Assembly: GCA_947489315.1 (NCBI GenBank)
Contig: CANLCX010000001.1
Coordinates: 499,501 to 563,500 of the forward strand
DNA from: an uncultured Sphingomonadaceae bacterium
Lineage (GTDB): Bacteria; Pseudomonadota; Alphaproteobacteria; Sphingomonadales; Sphingomonadaceae
Direction of reading: 5' to 3'
DNA length: 64,000 nt
Shown: in pieces, positions 9,130 to 17,477 of the stretch
How the letters are laid out: every line of letters begins with the position of its first letter
Position numbering within the stretch: the first letter of the stretch is position 1
Notes under the pieces: model-generated
The model's input: the letters and a program-made list of their open reading frames with translations, nothing else
What the model was told of the DNA's origin: nothing
The model's database searches: none
Made by a program: the position numbers and the translations under genes

Positions 9130-10050
9130 ATGCTAGCGCTGGTCGCAAGGCGGTTGATGACAGCGATCCCAACGCTGCTTGCAATCATATTGGCTTCCTT
9201 TTTCCTGATGCGGCTGGCCCCTGGCGGACCATTTGACGGCGAGCGCCCGCTGCCGCCAGAGACACAGGCGGCCCTGCAAACAGCCTATGGATTGGATAAG
9301 CCGCTTTGGGAGCAGGCGTGGCTTTATGTCTCGCGGTTGGTGCAAGGCGATTTTGGACCATCGCTGGTCTATCGTGATTTTACCGTTTCGGAGCTGGTGG
9401 CGCAGGGATTGCCGATATCGTTGACCCTCGGTGGTCTGGCGATAACATTGGCTTTGCTGATCGGTATTTCCGCCGGGCTATTTGCAGCGGTGCGAGCAGG
9501 CAAAGCGGCTGACAAGACGATCATGATGCTTGCAACCGTTGCGACCGCACTACCGACTTTTGTTACCGGTCCTGCTTTGGCGTTGCTTTTGGGGCTTTGG
9601 CTTGGCTTGCTGCCGGTGTCGGGAAGGGGTGAAGGCTGGTCTTGGTTGATTATGCCGGTTGTTGCGCTGGCGCTGCCGGTATCGGGCGCGATTGCCAAAC
9701 TGACCCGGGCCGGTTTGGCGACGGTATTGAAACAAGATCATATACGGACCGCAAGGGCGCGGGGATTATCTGAAACGAAAATATTGTTCAAACATGGCCT
9801 ACGTCCGGCGCTGGTGCCAGTGGCCAGTTATCTGGGGCCCGCAGCGGCTGGGTTGCTCACCGGCGCGGTCGTCGTAGAAACGGTATTCGGACTGCCCGGA
9901 TTGGGCCGCTATTTCGTTCAAGGGGCGTTGAATCGGGACTATCCCTTGGTGCTCGGCGTTGTCACGCTTTACGCGGCGCTGATCATCCTATTCAACCTAT
10001 TTGCTGATTTGATTTACGGTTGGCTTGATCCCCGGATGCGCGAAGGATGA
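9130..10050 (+). CDS. Dipeptide/oligopeptide-type ABC transporter permease (DppB-like)
   Basis: A 306-residue inner membrane permease with six predicted helices. The N-terminal RRLMTAIPTLLAIILASFFLMRLAPGGPF is typical of the DppB/OppB/NikB subfamily, as is the LARARGLSE-like EAA loop (RTARARGLSETKILFKHGLRPALVP). The C-terminus has VVVETVFGLPGLGRYFVQGALNRDYPLV. It forms the transport channel with the next gene. The stop overlaps the next start in ATGA. Substrate could be peptides, nickel or another small ligand; nothing here decides. Confidence 0.9.
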   Translation: MLALVARRLMTAIPTLLAIILASFFLMRLAPGGPFDGERPLPPETQAALQTAYGLDKPLWEQAWLYVSRLVQGDFGPSLVYRDFTVSELVAQGLPISLTLGGLAITLALLIGISAGLFAAVRAGKAADKTIMMLATVATALPTFVTGPALALLLGLWLGLLPVSGRGEGWSWLIMPVVALALPVSGAIAKLTRAGLATVLKQDHIRTARARGLSETKILFKHGLRPALVPVASYLGPAAAGLLTGAVVVETVFGLPGLGRYFVQGALNRDYPLVLGVVTLYAALIILFNLFADLIYGWLDPRMREG

Positions 10051-10943
10051 GCGGGCAGAAACCTCACCCCTCCCCTTCAGGGGAGGGGCCGGGGGTGGGG
10101 CAGTCGAAGACTGTATCTCATTCCCCCACCCCAACCCCTCCCCTGAAGGGGAGGGGCTATAGTAAGCACTGGCCGCTTTGGGTAGTCTTGGTCCTGATAG
10201 CATTGGCGTTGGTCCTGCCGGCTCTCCTACCATGGACATATGACCAGATTGATTGGGATGCCGTGCGCGCTCCTGCTTTTAGCGGGTCACATATTTTTGG
10301 CACGGACGAAATTGGTCGCGACCGTCTTGCGCGACTGGCTGCAGGAACCCGGGTCACTTTGATGGTTGCGATAGCCGCTGCATTGGTTTCACTGGTTGTC
10401 GGCATAGCTTGGGGTGCGACCGCTGGCTGGGTCGGGGGTAAAGTGGATGAAGCGATGATGCGTTTTGTCGATGCGCTTTATGCTCTGCCTTTCATGTTCA
10501 TCGTGATTCTGTTGATGGTGATTTTTGGCCGTTCGATATTGCTGGTTTTCGTGGGCATTGGATTGGTCGAATGGCTGACCATGGCGCGTGTTGTGCGCGG
10601 GCAGGTCATGGCACTTAAAGAGCGCCCGTTCATATTGGCTGCTGAAGCGGCTGGAACACCGCCGCTTACAATCATCCTGAAACACGTCTTACCAAATATA
10701 GCTGGCGTCGCGCTGGCCTATCTAATGCTGACTGTACCGCAGGTGGTGATGGTCGAGAGCTTTCTCTCCTTTCTCGGTCTGGGTGTGCAGGAACCGCTGA
10801 CTTCGCTTGGTATATTGGTCAAGGAAGGCGCGGATGACATGGACATGACGCCGCTGGGACTCCTGTTGCCGGGCGGGTTACTCGTGCTGCTACTGGTTTG
10901 CCTGACGATAGAGGGCGAGCGCCTGAGAGATATCTACTCATGA
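10047..10943 (+). CDS. Dipeptide/oligopeptide-type ABC transporter permease (DppC-like) with repeat-encoded N-terminus
   Basis: Second channel subunit, 298 residues. The recognisable protein starts near residue 41 (HWPLWVVLVLIALALVLPALLPW) and continues through FGTDEIGRDRLARLAAGTR, the EAA-loop segment RPFILAAEAAGT and the C-terminal GILVKEGADDM, all DppC-type features. Residues about 5-37 are encoded by an inverted repeat of positions 10062-10157 that stays open in this frame and gives a Pro/Gly/Ser-rich tail. The ATG at 10047 overlaps the previous stop; no later in-frame ATG precedes the first helix, so the tail may really be made in the cytoplasm. It overlaps the ATPase gene by 4 bases. 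Confidence 0.88.
   Translation: MSGQKPHPSPSGEGPGVGQSKTVSHSPTPTPPLKGRGYSKHWPLWVVLVLIALALVLPALLPWTYDQIDWDAVRAPAFSGSHIFGTDEIGRDRLARLAAGTRVTLMVAIAAALVSLVVGIAWGATAGWVGGKVDEAMMRFVDALYALPFMFIVILLMVIFGRSILLVFVGIGLVEWLTMARVVRGQVMALKERPFILAAEAAGTPPLTIILKHVLPNIAGVALAYLMLTVPQVVMVESFLSFLGLGVQEPLTSLGILVKEGADDMDMTPLGLLLPGGLLVLLLVCLTIEGERLRDIYS
10062..10157. repeat. Palindromic GC-rich repeat inside a coding region
   Basis: Two arms of about 35 bases, around 10066-10100 and 10121-10156, are near-perfect inverted copies. Each has the core CCCTCCCCTTCAGGGGAGGG, which is itself a palindrome. The centre has a small extra hairpin, CAGTC-GAA-GACTG at 10101-10113. The element lies in the 5' part of the DppC-like permease gene and keeps its frame. 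Similar cores are dispersed between genes in many sphingomonad chromosomes. Confidence 0.85.
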
Positions 10944-12487
10944 GCCTATACGAAATCCGCGACATGGCCATTCAAATTGATGGCAAGCGGCTCGTCGAGG
11001 GCGTTAACATCAGTGTAGAAGCTGGCAAATGCACGGCGATTATCGGCGCATCCGGTTCGGGAAAAAGTCTGTCCTGCCTGACACCTTTCGGCCTTACGCC
11101 CGGCGAGGCTCTGGGATCTATCAAGCTTGACGGAATCGAGCTGATAGGAGCCGATGCCCATCAAATGCATAAAGCCCGCAGCCGGTTAACGGGATTTGTC
11201 TTTCAACAACCGCTGACAGCACTGACACCCCATTTGACAATCGGGGCACAGCTTCAGGAGGCTGCCGCACAAGCTGGTCCGTCGCGCTTGTCTCGGCATG
11301 AGCTGGTTCAGAAGCTTGAGCGTGTCGGTCTATCGCGCGCGGATGAACGGCTAGATCAGTTTCCGCATCGGTTATCCGGCGGAGAACGGCAGCGGGTGAT
11401 GATCGCTGCGGCCATTGCGCATCGGCCAAAGTTGCTCATCGCGGATGAGCCGACCAGCGCCTTGGATGCTAGCTTGCGCGGAGAGATCATGGCCTTGCTC
11501 GACGAACTGCGCGCCGAGCAAGGATTGGCGATGCTGCTCGTCAGCCATGATCTCGCTTCGGTGGAGGGGCATTCCGACGATCTGATAGTAATGGACCAAG
11601 GTAGGGTGGTAGAGAGCGGCTCCACGGCGGATATCATCGCCAATCCGCAGGAAGATTATACCAAGCGCTTGATGGCCGCTACGCCGCGTCTCACTGAACC
11701 CGCACCAGATCTGCCAGCGGTAGGAAACATGCTGATGGAAACCGAAGCGGTTACGGTTATCTTTCCACGGCCTGGCTGGCGGCGCGGTAAGATAGAAGCG
11801 GTTGTGGATGCTAGTTTAACTTTATCCGAGGGCGAGGCGGTAGCCATTGTTGGTGGTTCCGGATCAGGGAAATCGACCTTGGGCAGGGCGATAGCGGGCA
11901 TCGGCCCACTGACATCTGGTACGATCAATTGGCAGGGCGAAGTTTTGCCCGAACGTCGTGCTCGCAGTCTTGCTATGCGAAGGTTGATCCAGCCAGTGTT
12001 CCAGGACCCGGTCGCGAGTCTGGATCCGCAGTGGAGGGTCAGTGATATTGTTGCGGAGCCGCTTAAAAACCTGCGGCCAGACCTTCTGCGTGCCGATCGC
12101 GACGGGATGGTTGAGAAAGCCCTCGATGATGTTGGGCTTGGCGCAGAGTATCTTGAACGGGTTCCAACCAGCCTATCTGGCGGTCAGGCGCAGCGTGTGG
12201 CGATTGCCCGCGCTATCATTGCCGGTCCGCAATTGCTGGTCCTTGATGAAGCAACATCGGCGCTCGATCCGCTGGTAGGATCATCGATCCTGCAGTTGTT
12301 GGCGCAGTTACAGCGGGCCAATGGACTCACTATCATCTTCATCACACATGATATTGCCTCTGCCCGCCGGCTTTGCCACCGGATTGTCGTGCTTGATGAA
12401 GGCCGTATCGTTGAAATGGGAGATATGGCGGCTGTGATTGAACACCCAAATGCCGACACTACCAAGAGACTGATCGCGGCCAGCTAG
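10940..12487 (+). CDS. Double-ATPase subunit of dipeptide-type ABC transporter (DppD-DppF fusion)
   Basis: A 515-residue protein with two complete ABC cassettes. The first has Walker A GASGSGKS at 36-43, signature LSGGERQRV and Walker B LLIADEPTSALD. The second has Walker A GGSGSGKST near 305, signature LSGGQAQRVA and Walker B LLVLDEATSALD. It energises the two permeases directly upstream. The start ATG 10940 overlaps the permease stop; a longer frame upstream exists but lies inside the permease gene. No periplasmic binding protein gene is in the cluster. A strong terminator follows at 12504. Confidence 0.92.
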   Translation: MSLYEIRDMAIQIDGKRLVEGVNISVEAGKCTAIIGASGSGKSLSCLTPFGLTPGEALGSIKLDGIELIGADAHQMHKARSRLTGFVFQQPLTALTPHLTIGAQLQEAAAQAGPSRLSRHELVQKLERVGLSRADERLDQFPHRLSGGERQRVMIAAAIAHRPKLLIADEPTSALDASLRGEIMALLDELRAEQGLAMLLVSHDLASVEGHSDDLIVMDQGRVVESGSTADIIANPQEDYTKRLMAATPRLTEPAPDLPAVGNMLMETEAVTVIFPRPGWRRGKIEAVVDASLTLSEGEAVAIVGGSGSGKSTLGRAIAGIGPLTSGTINWQGEVLPERRARSLAMRRLIQPVFQDPVASLDPQWRVSDIVAEPLKNLRPDLLRADRDGMVEKALDDVGLGAEYLERVPTSLSGGQAQRVAIARAIIAGPQLLVLDEATSALDPLVGSSILQLLAQLQRANGLTIIFITHDIASARRLCHRIVVLDEGRIVEMGDMAAVIEHPNADTTKRLIAAS

Positions 12488-12503
12488 ATCAGACAAACAA
12501 GAA

Positions 12504-12536
12504 AGGCCGCTCTTCCCTAAGAGCGGCCTCCTTTTT
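12504..12536 (+). terminator. Rho-independent terminator after the ABC transporter operon
   Basis: A perfect 11-base stem, AGGCCGCTCTT (12504-12514) against AAGAGCGGCCT (12519-12529), with a CCCT loop and then CCTTTTTT. It starts 17 bases after the ATPase stop codon. Confidence 0.92.
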
Positions 12537-12574
12537 TGTGACGAACCTATATGTGAATTCAAAACCCCGAAGGA

Positions 12575-13351
12575 TTAGAAGGATACGCCCAAGGTGAATA
12601 CGACCGCACTATCCGTGAAATTGTTGACTGATGGAGCATCCGTATCCGTATAGGCCACGCTTGCCGTCAAATTTTCGGTCACTGCCCAATCGGCACCAAG
12701 TTTCCAATCGATGTAGTTATCGTCGCCGAAAACTCCGACAGGATTACCCAATGAACCATCATTAATACCGATATTGGCGTTCAATGAAATTGGCGTATTT
12801 GGAATTCCGCCGGAAATGCCAGTGTAGATGTAGACATTGTCATCATTGCCAAGGCTGTCTTGTGACCAAGCATAAGCAATACCGGTGGTCAGTTCGACGG
12901 GACCAAGGGTTGTTGAAACCGAAGCATATGGCTCAAGATAATCGCTTGGGCCAGCAGCGCCGCCTTCACCGTTAGGGTAAATATAATAGAGCAAGCCAAC
13001 GTCAAGGGTGAGGCCATCAGTGACATCGCCGGACCAACCGCCATAGATATCCAGTTCGGTATGGCCGAAGGTTGCACTATCCTCGATGGAAGAAGCCCAG
13101 GTGCCGATATAGAAACCGCTCTCATGAGCAACATCGATGCCGCCCTGAACCGCGATATCGCCGTCTGAGAAAGACAGGCCGCGGAAGCGGTAATCAGATG
13201 TGAGGGCTGCATTACCGGAAATGGTAATTCCGCTGCCTTCAATTTCTTGTGCGAGAGCCGGGGCTGCTGTGGTCGCCAGTAAAATAGCTGAAAGACCGAA
13301 AATCCCCGATTTAACTTTTGTGCCAACTGTGGCTTTTGTGGACGTGCGCAT
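12575..13351 (-). CDS. TorF family outer membrane porin
   Basis: A 258-residue outer-membrane barrel. A signal peptide with a hydrophobic segment (FGLSAILLATTAAPALAQ) ends at the usual AxA site near residue 34. The mature protein begins with GNAALTSDYRFRGLSFSDGDIAVQGG, the TorF/gcw_chp hallmark, and ends with the barrel signature FTLGVSF with terminal Phe. The start chosen, ATG 13351, has AAAGGGA ahead of it; a longer frame upstream is unlikely. The substrate is unknown. It stands alone, convergent with the ABC transporter operon. Confidence 0.9.
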   Translation of the reverse strand: MRTSTKATVGTKVKSGIFGLSAILLATTAAPALAQEIEGSGITISGNAALTSDYRFRGLSFSDGDIAVQGGIDVAHESGFYIGTWASSIEDSATFGHTELDIYGGWSGDVTDGLTLDVGLLYYIYPNGEGGAAGPSDYLEPYASVSTTLGPVELTTGIAYAWSQDSLGNDDNVYIYTGISGGIPNTPISLNANIGINDGSLGNPVGVFGDDNYIDWKLGADWAVTENLTASVAYTDTDAPSVNNFTDSAVVFTLGVSF

Positions 13352-13588
13352 GAAAATCCCTTTCTGGTTGATGCGTATCGCCCCTCCTGGAATTTGTCCC
13401 GGTTGTCTTTTTATTGCGCCAGCAGAGCTAACGACAGACAATCTCAAAACATGCTCGAAAAAACTGCATCATATTGCTGCGTTGCACAACAGAAAAATGA
13501 CAGCAAGGATGACATATTTTGATAGTGTTGCAATCAAGCCACATGTGACTCGTTCGCCGCACTCACGCCTGTTTAGGGCTTGTTAACT

Positions 13589-13978
13589 ATGAGTATCTAT
13601 CGCGGAACGATGTCGAAAATTGATTCCATCGAGAAAGCTAATGGGCAGGGTGATCCCTTTGCAGAGAGTTTCGCCCGGCTGAAGGCTGTCGAGTCGGTTG
13701 CCGGATTGGTGGCGAACATGGCCGGGTCGCCAGACACCCAGACATTCGAGCTGACAGACCCCGTCATGATGGAATCGGCCTATCGTCGTAGCTTTCCTAT
13801 GACACAGAAGCGCTTTGATCGCGGATGCGATGATTTAGCGGTTATGGCGCAATCGGGAGCAAAGGCTTTGTTGCAGTTAAATTCCACAGGCCGAAGTCGG
13901 ATTGATATCGCTGCGCAACGGTTGATGCGGGAAATCCAGATGTCCGGTCGTCGAACCTTGGACTTACTCCAGAACTAA
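13589..13978 (+). CDS. Small helical protein of unknown function
   Basis: About 129 residues, no signal peptide or membrane segment, and predicted mostly helical. The C-terminal half (FDRGCDDLAVMAQSGAKAL, then RSRIDIAAQRLMREIQMSGRR) has amphipathic heptad-like spacing reminiscent of phasins or other small granule or coiled-coil proteins, but no diagnostic motif. ATG 13589 and ATG 13610 are both possible starts; the second has a GGA at a fair distance. It converges on mscS with 5 bases between stops. I do not recognise the family. Confidence 0.6.
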   Translation: MSIYRGTMSKIDSIEKANGQGDPFAESFARLKAVESVAGLVANMAGSPDTQTFELTDPVMMESAYRRSFPMTQKRFDRGCDDLAVMAQSGAKALLQLNSTGRSRIDIAAQRLMREIQMSGRRTLDLLQN

Positions 13979-13983
13979 ATCAG

Positions 13984-15279
13984 CTATTCGGTAGAAAGTT
14001 CGACCGTTCCTTTTGCTGGGAGCGATCTGATATGGACATCTCGCTGTGGGAACGGAATTTCGACGCCATGTTCTTTGAACAAATCCCAGACTCTTTTGAG
14101 CACGGCTGCCTTAAAATTACCGACCCCTGATTGCGGGTCGTTGATCCAGCATCTGATTTCAAAATTCACACTATTATCGCCGAATTCAAGCATCCAGACG
14201 ACCGGCTTGGGATGGTTAAGGACGCGCGGAACATCCACGCAGGCTTGCTTCATCAATTCAATCACATGATCCATATCGCTATCATAAGATACGCCGACCG
14301 GAATGCTGATTCGCACGTTTTTGTTGGAATAGGACCAGTTCTCAACTTCCTGCGTCATCAGGTTTTCGTTAGGAATCAGGTGTTCCTTGCCCTCACGGGT
14401 TAGGACGGAAACTGCCCGCACACCAATTTTGTTCACCCAACCAAAACTATCGCCAACTGCAATCACATCGCCGGGCTTGATCGAACGATCCATGAGCAGG
14501 ATGATTCCGGCGATAAGGTTACCAATCGTCTTCTGCATCCCGAAACCAATGGCCAGACCGAACGCACCGGAGAAGACTGCAAGAGCGGTGAGATCAATGC
14601 CGAGGACATCGAGGCCAAGGATGAAGGCAGCCCCCAAAATAGCAACGGTTGCAAGTTTTTGCCCAAGCACTTTTTGGGCGCCGTCAAGTTGGCTGTTCGC
14701 AATCACATGACTGACGAGCTTCATCAACACACGGGCAACTGCCAGCAGTATAACCGCCGTCATAATGGTTGTGACAACGGCGAGTAGCGAGATGCGGTTT
14801 GTCCCGACGTCAATGCCAACCCGTTCCAGCGCGACAGTGATACGGTCAATATTGCCAACAAGACCAAGCGCTGCGGATATAAATACCGTCAGCCCCATTA
14901 CCGTACCGAGCCAGTCCGGCATGGTTACACCGCGGATCAAATCATTGGTGAACAGGCCCATGGTAATCGCGATGGTGAGGGCGAAAATGACCTGTGGGAC
15001 CAACTGCCAATCCCATATCGCCAGAAAAAGCCCGCATAATATGAAAGTCGTCGCTCGCCGCGTCATATCGCGGATGCGGCGTCCCGCTAGATCGCTCTCA
15101 TAACCGGCGCGGGTTTCCCATATATGCCGGAGTTTCGGCCCGATATATTTGCTGAGAGACCAGCCGGCGACCAGCGCCAATGTCACAAGTCCGGCCGCGA
15201 CGGCGCTTTCGATATATTGCACATTGCGCGGTGTGTCCGGCGCCAGGGATTCAATGTAGCCGAGAATATCCTGCATCAT
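13984..15279 (-). CDS. MscS-family mechanosensitive ion channel
   Basis: A 431-residue inner membrane channel that opens under membrane tension. Five or more hydrophobic helices lie in the first 260 residues. The pore-lining helix and beta-domain entry are seen in ALAVFSGAFGLAIGFGMQKTIGN and IILLMDRSIKPGDVIAV, the MscS hallmark with its Gly/Ala-packed TM3. The cytoplasmic beta domain (GWVNKIGVRAVSVLTREGKEHLIPN) and C-terminal domain with FPQRDVHI follow. Its ATG overlaps the metC stop by 4 bases, so the two are translationally coupled. Confidence 0.93.
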   Translation of the reverse strand: MMQDILGYIESLAPDTPRNVQYIESAVAAGLVTLALVAGWSLSKYIGPKLRHIWETRAGYESDLAGRRIRDMTRRATTFILCGLFLAIWDWQLVPQVIFALTIAITMGLFTNDLIRGVTMPDWLGTVMGLTVFISAALGLVGNIDRITVALERVGIDVGTNRISLLAVVTTIMTAVILLAVARVLMKLVSHVIANSQLDGAQKVLGQKLATVAILGAAFILGLDVLGIDLTALAVFSGAFGLAIGFGMQKTIGNLIAGIILLMDRSIKPGDVIAVGDSFGWVNKIGVRAVSVLTREGKEHLIPNENLMTQEVENWSYSNKNVRISIPVGVSYDSDMDHVIELMKQACVDVPRVLNHPKPVVWMLEFGDNSVNFEIRCWINDPQSGVGNFKAAVLKRVWDLFKEHGVEIPFPQRDVHIRSLPAKGTVELSTE

Positions 15280-16472
15280 AAGCTATTGTTATAGTGTTCA
15301 AACGCTTTGGCAAGATCGGCGATCAAATCATCTGGGTCTTCCAGGCCGATGTGCAGCCGCACCAGCGCGCCGTTCATAGTCCATTGTGTCGCTGTACGAT
15401 ATTTTTCCGGATCGACAGGCAGTGCCAAACTTTCAAACCCGCCCCAGCTATAGCCAACCCCGAACAAAGTCAGCGCATCAATGAACGTAGCGCGCGATTT
15501 TTCATCGCCTTCGCTGAGCTGGAAAGAAAACAGACCGGACGATCCTTTGAAATCGCGTTTCCATATGCCATGACCTGGACAATCGGCCAGGGCGGGGTGC
15601 AGCACTTGGCCGACTTCCGGACGATCTTTTAGCCAATGTGCAATGGTCAGTGCCGACTGTTCATGCTGCTTCAAGCGGACCTCTAACGTCCGAAGACCGC
15701 GGGCGGCGAGATAGGCATCATCGGGCGAGACAACTTGACCGAGCTGTTGCGCCGTGCGTCTGAGCCGGGTCCAATATCTCTCATGCGTGGTCGCTGCGCC
15801 CATCATCACATCGCTATGGCCGACAATATATTTGGTCGCTGCGACGATGGAGATATCGACACCATGCTCCAGTGCCGGAAAGAAACGCGCTGTTGCCCAA
15901 GTGTTGTCCAACAGCGTTACGATGCCGGTATCTTTGGCAGCCTGGCAGATGGCTGGGACGTCCTGCACTTCAAAGCTCAGGCTTCCCGGGCTTTCCAGCA
16001 ATATCGCCTTCGTCTTGTCCGTGAATAGACTTGAAATATCTGCGCCGATTAACGGATCATAATAGCGGGCAGTGATGCCCATGCGTTTCAGGAAGGCGTC
16101 GGCATAGCTCCGGCTGGGATCATAGCTGCTGTCGGTCAGCAGCACTTCATCGCCGGGTTTGAGTACCGCCAGCATCGCGCAAGCAATAGCTGCTACGCCC
16201 GAAGGATAAAGCATCGTTCCAACGGCGCCCGGTTCCATTTCCGTTAGCGCTTCGGCAAGGGACCATTGGGTAGGTGAACCGCGTCGGCCATAAAAAAAGC
16301 GGCCATCTTCATTATTTGTAACGCCTGCTCGCAAGTCGGCCACGCTGTCGTAAAGATGTGTGCTGCCGCGCCAGACCGGCGGATTGACTAACGCTCCGGT
16401 CCATTCTTTGCGCCTGCCGCCGACAACAGCTTGCGTCGCGGGCTTTCTTGAATATTTTGGGCTATCGGTCAC
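15276..16472 (-). CDS. metC: Cystathionine beta-lyase
   Basis: PLP enzyme cleaving cystathionine to homocysteine, pyruvate and ammonia. The 398-residue protein belongs to the Cys/Met metabolism family: LYPSGVAAIACAMLA, LLDNTWATARFFPALEHGVD, and the PLP lysine K214 in ATKYIVGHSDVMMG. LFGVGYSWGGFESLALP and RLHIGLEDPDDLI are typical of the MetC branch and not of gamma-lyases. sseA lies just upstream on the same strand (25 bases), giving a sulfur-amino-acid pair. mscS is coupled downstream. Confidence 0.92.
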   Translation of the reverse strand: MTDSPKYSRKPATQAVVGGRRKEWTGALVNPPVWRGSTHLYDSVADLRAGVTNNEDGRFFYGRRGSPTQWSLAEALTEMEPGAVGTMLYPSGVAAIACAMLAVLKPGDEVLLTDSSYDPSRSYADAFLKRMGITARYYDPLIGADISSLFTDKTKAILLESPGSLSFEVQDVPAICQAAKDTGIVTLLDNTWATARFFPALEHGVDISIVAATKYIVGHSDVMMGAATTHERYWTRLRRTAQQLGQVVSPDDAYLAARGLRTLEVRLKQHEQSALTIAHWLKDRPEVGQVLHPALADCPGHGIWKRDFKGSSGLFSFQLSEGDEKSRATFIDALTLFGVGYSWGGFESLALPVDPEKYRTATQWTMNGALVRLHIGLEDPDDLIADLAKAFEHYNNSL

Positions 16473-16497
16473 TTAATGCTCCAATAGCTTGCAATGA

Positions 16498-17334
16498 TCA
16501 GGTCGTGGCTTTCGGCGTATCCGCGTCAGCGCCCCATTCGGACCAGCTACCATCATAAAGCGCGACCTTTTCGCCGCCAGCCACCGCTGCGGCAAAAGAT
16601 ACAACTGCTGCTGTCATGCCAGAGCCACAAGTTGTAACGACAGGTTTGGCGAGATCTACACCAGCATCGTCAAACAATGCTTTCATTTCATCTGCGCTCT
16701 TCCAGGTACCATCGGCGTTGAAAAATTCGCTGTGCGGAAGGTTGACGGAACCAGGGATGCTGCCCGAAGCGATGCCGGGACGAGGGTCTTCCTCGGCCCC
16801 AGAGAAACGTCCAGCGGGCCGTGCATCAACAACTTGCTCGTCTTTGCTATGCAGGTTGGCGAGCATGTCGGCTTTTGTGCGAACATCCTTGTCATCTTTC
16901 CACACTGTGAAATGGCGGTGGCGCAAAGCTTCTTTGCCGGTTTCAAGCGGCCGTCCTTCGGCCTTCCATTTGGCAATGCCACCGTCCAAAATTGCAACTT
17001 CGTGGGCACCAAAAATAGTCAGCATCCACCAGGCGCGTGCTGCGCTTTTGAGCGGGCTGTCATCGTAGAGTACGATACGGCTGCCGTCGCCGAGGCCGAG
17101 TGATTGCATCCTGCTGGCAAATTTCTCTGGAGGCGGAAGCATATTTTCAACCGGGTTACCGGTATCTGTCAGCTCGCTCAGATCCATGAAGACCGCGCTA
17201 GGGATATGGCCCGCTTCATATTCAGCAGCCGGATCGCGCCCGGCATCGGGCATGAATTTGGTGGCATCAACTATGCGCAAATCTGATGCGCCGAGTTCAT
17301 TTGCGAGCCAGTCAGTGGTTACCAGCAGTTCCAT
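16498..17334 (-). CDS. sseA: 3-mercaptopyruvate sulfurtransferase
   Basis: Tandem rhodanese of 278 residues that moves sulfur from 3-mercaptopyruvate to an acceptor thiol or cyanide. The second domain carries the active loop CGSGMTA with Cys236; the CG[ST]GVTA-type loop indicates mercaptopyruvate and not thiosulfate specificity. The first domain has LYDDSPLKSAARAWWML and LDGGIAKWKAEGRPLETG. An AAGGAG ribosome site precedes the ATG. It sits just upstream of metC in the same direction. Confidence 0.92.
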   Translation of the reverse strand: MELLVTTDWLANELGASDLRIVDATKFMPDAGRDPAAEYEAGHIPSAVFMDLSELTDTGNPVENMLPPPEKFASRMQSLGLGDGSRIVLYDDSPLKSAARAWWMLTIFGAHEVAILDGGIAKWKAEGRPLETGKEALRHRHFTVWKDDKDVRTKADMLANLHSKDEQVVDARPAGRFSGAEEDPRPGIASGSIPGSVNLPHSEFFNADGTWKSADEMKALFDDAGVDLAKPVVTTCGSGMTAAVVSFAAAVAGGEKVALYDGSWSEWGADADTPKATT

Positions 17335-17477
17335 TATATGCTCCTTGTGCGAGCGGAGGATTAAATTGCCTCTGCTTCAATATGCCTATGTTTATCGATT
17401 CGTGTTCCAGCCGTCGAGGCTATAGCGCATTGGATGCGGAATCCACCGCTTATGTGGCTTTTCGGCAAATGATTGAT

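Noticed and set aside
10898-10939. Longer N-terminus for the double ATPase
   Set aside because: It lies within the permease gene; ATG 10940 gives the usual start and a 4-base overlap.
17335-17477. Possible SAM or SAH riboswitch before sseA-metC
   Set aside because: The sulfur genes made this worth a look, but I found no conserved core of SAM-II, SAM-I or SAH elements.
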